64,000 nucleotides of DNA from Ilyomonas sp965199905 (GTDB lineage: Bacteria > Bacteroidota > Bacteroidia > Chitinophagales > Chitinophagaceae). Of this stretch, positions 63,805 through 64,000 are shown piece by piece; within the stretch, counting starts at the first letter, position 1, and each line of letters starts with the position of its first letter. Below the pieces are notes generated by a model that saw only the letters and a program-made list of their open reading frames with translations, made no database searches and was not told the DNA's origin. The stretch spans positions 3,286,001-3,350,000 of the forward strand of contig OZ241366.1 in assembly GCA_965199905.1 (NCBI GenBank). Reading direction: 5' to 3'. Made by a program: the position numbers and the translations under genes.

Positions 63805-64000
63805 ATGCCAAATGAAAAACTTACCACAATCCCTTATGAATTTGGAATTACAAGCAGCAGGGGAAAATCATTTGATGAAAATGAAACTTACTTCAAAAGA
63901 GTAGAAAAATTAAAAGAACTGCCTTATACTGAGGAGCTAATTGACATTTTCAGACACTATGTGCGTAACTGCATTCCCTCTCCGGTAGCTTTAGAAAATG
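63805..64000 (+). CDS. Unknown protein, 5' part (continues beyond window)
   Basis: ATG 63805 opens MPNEKLTTIPYEFGITSSRG KSFDENETYFKRVEKLKELP, running to the window end without a stop. It lies 121 bp after the HTH-HEPN gene on the same strand. I do not recognise the family. Confidence 0.5.
   Translation, partial: MPNEKLTTIPYEFGITSSRGKSFDENETYFKRVEKLKELPYTEELIDIFRHYVRNCIPSPVALEN

Noticed and set aside
1..64000. CRISPR array
   Set aside because: No regularly spaced direct repeats and no cas genes were seen on either strand.

Overview
The window is a chromosomal stretch of a Bacteroidota bacterium, most likely family Chitinophagaceae. The evidence is the many type IX secretion (T9SS) C-terminal sorting domains, DUF5916 and DUF4293 proteins, an E1 alpha/beta fusion, a methionine synthase split in two, weak or absent Shine-Dalgarno sites before most genes, and a prfB that keeps its programmed frameshift. 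G+C is moderate and falls in the accessory stretches.

Layout. 1-9629 is mostly housekeeping: the recQ 3' end, an exbD-like gene, a small T9SS-domain-like protein, chrA, nadD with a feoA-like gene, ybeY-mnmG, a secreted carboxypeptidase-regulatory-domain protein, nadA and an FKBP lipoprotein. The 436 bp nadA/FKBP gap has an AT-rich start and a cluster of DnaA-box-like nonamers, so it is an oriC candidate. 9630-10251 holds a repeat copy and a broken HsdS remnant. 10332-19395 carries a J-domain coiled-coil protein, the two metH halves, recR, the E1 fusion and a YjjG-type phosphatase. 19576-22000 is a graveyard: a frameshifted gene, IS982-, IS256- and IS4-like scraps and a frameshifted acyltransferase. 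22028-34297 mixes intact genes (YbjQ-like, a lipoprotein / ECF sigma / membrane-anchored cluster, Crp-like regulator, prfB, inositol oxygenase, GbsR-type regulator) with genes broken by frameshifts or internal deletions.

34429-38868 is the most striking object. It is a 4.4 kb segment with 23 bp perfect terminal inverted repeats and an 8 bp direct repeat on each side. It encodes one IS1-like transposase, a tRNA-Tyr(GUA) gene, a long hairpin and seven passenger genes, most without recognisable function. It reads as a complete IS1-family transposon with a large cargo that includes a tRNA.

38911-52688 returns to ordinary genes: a GRAM-domain gene with a nonsense codon, a methyltransferase, a sulfotransferase, ffh, DUF4293, mtaB, and large secreted T9SS or DUF5916 proteins. 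Two copies of a small inverted-repeat element (MITE-like, each with a built-in terminator hairpin) follow two T9SS genes. From about 54117 an integrated element begins, with a tRNA 3'-end fragment (probable att core), a tyrosine integrase, a complete type I restriction-modification operon (hsdR-hsdM-hsdS, overlapping starts), and a small operon with a broken gene, a MerR-like HTH + HEPN-like protein and an unknown gene cut by the window edge.

Broken genes are unusually frequent (at least ten). Raw reads would show whether this is real decay or assembly error.
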